Positions 4,915 through 5,100 of a stretch of 5,100 nucleotides of DNA are shown here, in pieces. The notes under the pieces are model-generated. The model worked only from the letters and a program-made list of their open reading frames with translations, searched no databases and was not told the DNA's origin. Source of the DNA: Bacteroidales bacterium (GTDB taxonomy: Bacteria; Bacteroidota; Bacteroidia; Bacteroidales; UBA932); NCBI GenBank assembly GCA_004552115.1, contig SFPH01000267.1, positions 1 to 5,100 of the forward strand. Reading direction: 5' to 3'. Positions within the stretch are counted from its first letter, which is position 1. Each line of letters opens with the position of its first letter. The translations under genes were made by a program, and so were the position numbers.

Positions 4915-5100
4915 CTATTCAATCGTCCATTCAGCTCCGTCCTTCGTATCCTTCACGACAATGCCGAGAGCTTTCAGATGGTCGCGGATGCTGTCGCTCA
5001 CCGCCCAGTCCTTTGCTGCCTTGGCCTTTGCCCTTTCCTCAATCACCATATCCATCAGGCCGGCAATCGTCCTGCCCGCCTTACCTGAATCGGAAGAGTC
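4915..5100 (-). CDS. cysS: Cysteinyl-tRNA synthetase, C-terminal end (enters from the right edge)
   Basis: The last 61 residues and TAG stop (4917-4915) of a class I aminoacyl-tRNA synthetase that charges tRNA-Cys. The diagnostic tail is a [20 protein letters not shown] helix followed by [12 protein letters not shown], the conserved anticodon-side end of bacterial CysRS. Upstream [15 protein letters not shown] also fits. The catalytic HIGH and KMSKS motifs lie outside the window. The next gene, xth, begins seven bases downstream on the same strand, suggesting one transcript. Confidence 0.92.
   Translation of the reverse strand, partial: DSSDSGKAGRTIAGLMDMVIEERAKAKAAKDWAVSDSIRDHLKALGIVVKDTKDGAEWTIE

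Noticed and set aside
4905..4922. TTG start five codons upstream for the exonuclease gene
   Set aside because: It would overlap the cysS stop and add MNRFA before the standard [10 protein letters not shown] start of the family.

Overview
The window looks like a Bacteroidales (Bacteroidota) chromosome segment. The evidence is the single-chain type PurL N-terminus, a TTG-N19-TAACTTTG promoter ahead of purE that matches the Bacteroidetes TTTG/TAnnTTTG consensus, starts without clear Shine-Dalgarno sequences, and a Bacteroidales-style small lipoprotein. The genus cannot be fixed from the sequence.

Layout: four housekeeping genes lie on the minus strand. At the right edge is the 3' end of cysS (cysteinyl-tRNA synthetase), followed seven bases later by a complete exodeoxyribonuclease III/AP endonuclease gene. 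At the left are a complete purE and the 5' end of purL, two purine biosynthesis genes. They are separated by 214 bp that hold a terminator-like hairpin and five tandem copies of a ~19-bp repeat. purE has a good promoter and a leader of about 160 nt.

Between purE and the exonuclease gene lies about 2.8 kb of accessory DNA. It holds one plus-strand gene for a predicted lipoprotein of unknown function and a short broken remnant of a SNF2-family helicase. The rest is repeat DNA. Two direct copies of a ~355-370 bp non-coding module (1455-1807 and 3492-3859) bracket the lipoprotein gene. Each is followed by a ~155-bp array of nested hairpins (1836-1997 and 3930-4082). The two arrays share architecture and flanking motif but have different stem sequences whose two arms have changed together.

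The most interesting content is this repeat system: a family of hairpin units with a shared TTCGTG flank, a semi-conserved core and interchangeable, fully complementary stems. It could be a structured RNA, a REP/MITE-like mobile repeat, or a protein-binding array. No transposase or other candidate partner gene is present in the window.
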